Assembly: GCA_900769665.1 (NCBI GenBank)
Contig: CAAGHL010000048.1
Span: 1-15,648 of the forward strand
Direction: 5' to 3'
From: Clostridia bacterium
GTDB taxonomy: Bacteria; Bacillota; Clostridia; Christensenellales; CAG-314
DNA: 15,648 nucleotides
A program made the translations under genes and the position numbers. The notes under the pieces were generated by a model, which was not told where the DNA came from, ran no database searches, and worked only from the letters and a program-made list of their open reading frames with translations. This document shows positions 14,551-15,648 of the stretch, piece after piece (position 1 is the first letter of the stretch; every line of letters starts with the position of its first letter).

Positions 14551-14566
14551 GATGCTTCTTTTTTTT
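14537..14566. terminator. Bidirectional intrinsic terminator between convergent XRE genes
   Basis: agaagcatc (14537-14545) and gatgcttct (14551-14559) form a perfect 9-bp stem with a 5-nt loop, followed by a T run to 14566. The stop codon TAG (14548-14550) lies in the loop. An A run at 14532-14537 gives the opposite strand a T tract as well, so it can also end transcripts from the minus-strand gene. Confidence 0.9.
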
Positions 14567-14664
14567 ATAAAGTTTTGTTGTGTGGTGAGTGATGCGGTCA
14601 CCCAAAACAATGCGTTATTTGTGCCGTTTTGACTAGTTTTCGCTTGGCGTTAGGTGCAATTGAC

Positions 14665-14907
14665 TTACTCTACTTCCAAGTTTTCAAATATAAACAGGTC
14701 GTTGTCTAAAAACTCTATCACGGTCATGTCAAATCCATGGGCAATCATCATGACGGTGGACAATGTTACCGTCTTGCTTTTGCCGCTTAGTATCCATTGC
14801 ATGTGACCGTGTTGTATGCCCGACTTTTGCTCCAACCGGTATTGCGTCATACCTCTTTCCGCAAGTAAGTTTATTATTCTATTTGCAACTGCATCGTTTA
14901 CTGTCAC
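14665..14907 (-). CDS. Small XRE-type helix-turn-helix protein
   Basis: 80 aa, nearly all of it a Cro/C1-type DNA-binding domain: RIINLLAERGMTQYRLEQKS, then GHMQWILSGKSKTVTLSTV, then IAHGFDMTVIEFLD. There is no second domain, so it may act as a compact repressor or as the antitoxin-like half of a pair. The start is a GTG (14905-14907), preceded on the minus strand by GGAGGAG (about 14913-14919) with a 5-nt gap, and by a clear promoter. It points toward the membrane-linked XRE gene and shares the terminator at 14537, though 105 nt of DNA with no visible gene separates its stop from that hairpin. Regulatory targets are unknown. Confidence 0.85.
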   Translation of the reverse strand: MTVNDAVANRIINLLAERGMTQYRLEQKSGIQHGHMQWILSGKSKTVTLSTVMMIAHGFDMTVIEFLDNDLFIFENLEVE

Positions 14908-14947
14908 TGTTTCTCCTCCCGATTACGCAAATACATACGTTGCTATT

Positions 14948-14976
14948 ATTATAAATGAAATACAATCAAATGTAAA
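14948..14976 (-). promoter_or_regulatory. Promoter of the small XRE gene
   Basis: Read on the minus strand: TTTACA (14976-14971), 17-bp spacer, consensus TATAAT (14953-14948). Predicted start near 14941 gives a leader of about 34 nt that includes the GGAGGAG ribosome site, in contrast to the leaderless gene facing it. Confidence 0.75.
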
Positions 14977-15330
14977 TACCTTATTTGCGCCGATAAAGAC
15001 TACGCATACATTACTAATCGGTGCTTGGAAGAAAGTGCAAAAGCGAGTTTGTAAAATTGATTCTACAGTGCTCCTATTCTCCGTTACACTCGCAAAAATG
15101 ATTAGTGATGACAATGGAAACCCTAATAAAAAATAAGCAAAAAACGCATACGTAACCAAAAATTTGAAAAATGCAACCTGTGGTTGCGTAAATTTTGCGT
15201 AAATGTAAGTCAAAATAGGTGGCGTGTTTTGCCGTGTCGGTGTATAATAGCGGTGTAAAAGGTTGACAACGCCTATGAACGTTAGTGTACAGTCGACAAA
15301 TAATAAACTTGTCACTGTACAATTACGTGC
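14977..15330. other. Intergenic stretch; no credible gene
   Basis: AT-rich. It holds the second copy of the 24-nt motif (15101-15124), a small hairpin gcaacc-tgt-ggttgc (15173-15187), a direct repeat ttgcgtaaat (15184 and 15195), and an isolated TATAAT (15243-15248) without a fitting -35 box. Minus-strand frames here show hydrophobic runs but have no start signals, and one begins inside repeat copy C, so none is called. Confidence 0.55.
15101..15124 (+). repeat. 24-nt dispersed motif, copy 2
   Basis: It begins attagtgatgacaa and ends ggaaaccct; 21 of 24 positions match 11899-11922. No gene follows directly; repeat copy C begins about 200 nt downstream. Confidence 0.5.
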
Positions 15331-15648
15331 CCTTGAGGGGTGGGCGAAGATGTTTTGCCTTTCCCGAAGGGCCGGAACCGAGTTGTTGCCACACAGCGAC
15401 ATCTGACCGAGGGTGCGGCTGGGAAGACTACCCTACACCAACCTTATTACCCGACGGGAAGTTGGCGACCGAGCGACCGAAAAGGTAAGCATTTGACGTC
15501 GTTAGTTGTGCGCTTTTACGCAAGTTCGGCTTGCCAAATGCTCGCTTGTAGTACTATCCAGTACAACTGCACTCCCATTTGACAAAAATCATCCCAACTA
15601 ATGGCGTCAAATGTGCTTCGCAGTTGTGGGGACGTAGACGACGGACAA
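15331..15648. repeat. Long interspersed repeat, copy C (cut by the window end)
   Basis: It starts ccttgaggggtgggcgaaga and matches copy B over most of its length, including ggcgaccgagcgaccgaaaa (15461-15480) and the segment ending in gtagacgacggacaa at the window edge. Its middle block (15408-15456) instead resembles copy A. The inner pairing seen in copy B is largely kept, with wobble pairs at two changed positions. The closing right arm lies beyond the window. Confidence 0.8.

Noticed and set aside
15243..15248. TATAAT as a promoter for repeat copy C
   Set aside because: No acceptable -35 box at 16-18 bp and no correctly placed extended -10 TG; left as unproven.
14923..15402. 159-codon minus-strand frame with hydrophobic runs
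   Set aside because: It starts inside repeat copy C, has no ribosome site, and crosses the promoter of the small XRE gene; the hydrophobicity reflects AT-rich DNA.

Overview
The window looks like chromosomal DNA from an uncultured anaerobic member of the Bacillota (Clostridia). This is inferred from four things: the secA-prfB pair, the DUF1385 / prmC / prfA order, an oxygen-sensitive radical-SAM NrdG-type activase, and G+C close to balance with strong Shine-Dalgarno sites on most genes. A Christensenellales-like lineage would fit, but the family cannot be fixed from sequence alone.

Layout. 1-714 carries no gene: it holds a 170-bp tandem repeat and a diverged copy (A) of a long interspersed repeat. 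715-4883 is secA and prfB (RF2), overlapping by 4 nt. 4884-5874 is repeat-rich and contains interspersed copy B with long paired arms. A strong promoter with a G10 tract in its spacer (5875-5904) starts a surface-related block: a 47-aa one-helix protein, a 146-aa membrane protein, and a 660-aa type IV prepilin with a beta-solenoid adhesin-like body (6715-8697). After a terminator, a separate promoter and a foldable leader precede a DUF1385-PrmC fusion, then prfA (RF1), then a NrdG-like activase. 12644-13725 is decaying DNA ending in a frameshifted remnant of a large secreted protein. 13891-14907 holds two convergent XRE-type genes, one fused to four membrane helices and apparently leaderless, the other small and conventional. 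The window ends inside interspersed copy C.

How the genes fit together. RF1, RF2 and the methyltransferase expected to modify the glutamine of both GGQ motifs lie within 8 kb. RF2 has lost its autoregulatory frameshift site exactly at the ancestral position, and RF1 and RF2 share a near-identical nucleotide patch over the GGQ loop. SecA would serve export of the prepilin and of the degraded secreted protein; no pilus assembly genes are present here.

Most noteworthy: (1) a mosaic family of long structured intergenic repeats; (2) a promoter with a slippable G tract driving a leaderless small membrane-protein gene upstream of the adhesin-like pilin; (3) a second leaderless promoter of the same design in front of a membrane-bound XRE regulator; (4) a foldable leader on the DUF1385-PrmC-prfA operon. 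All readings were made by eye; no database search or folding program was run.
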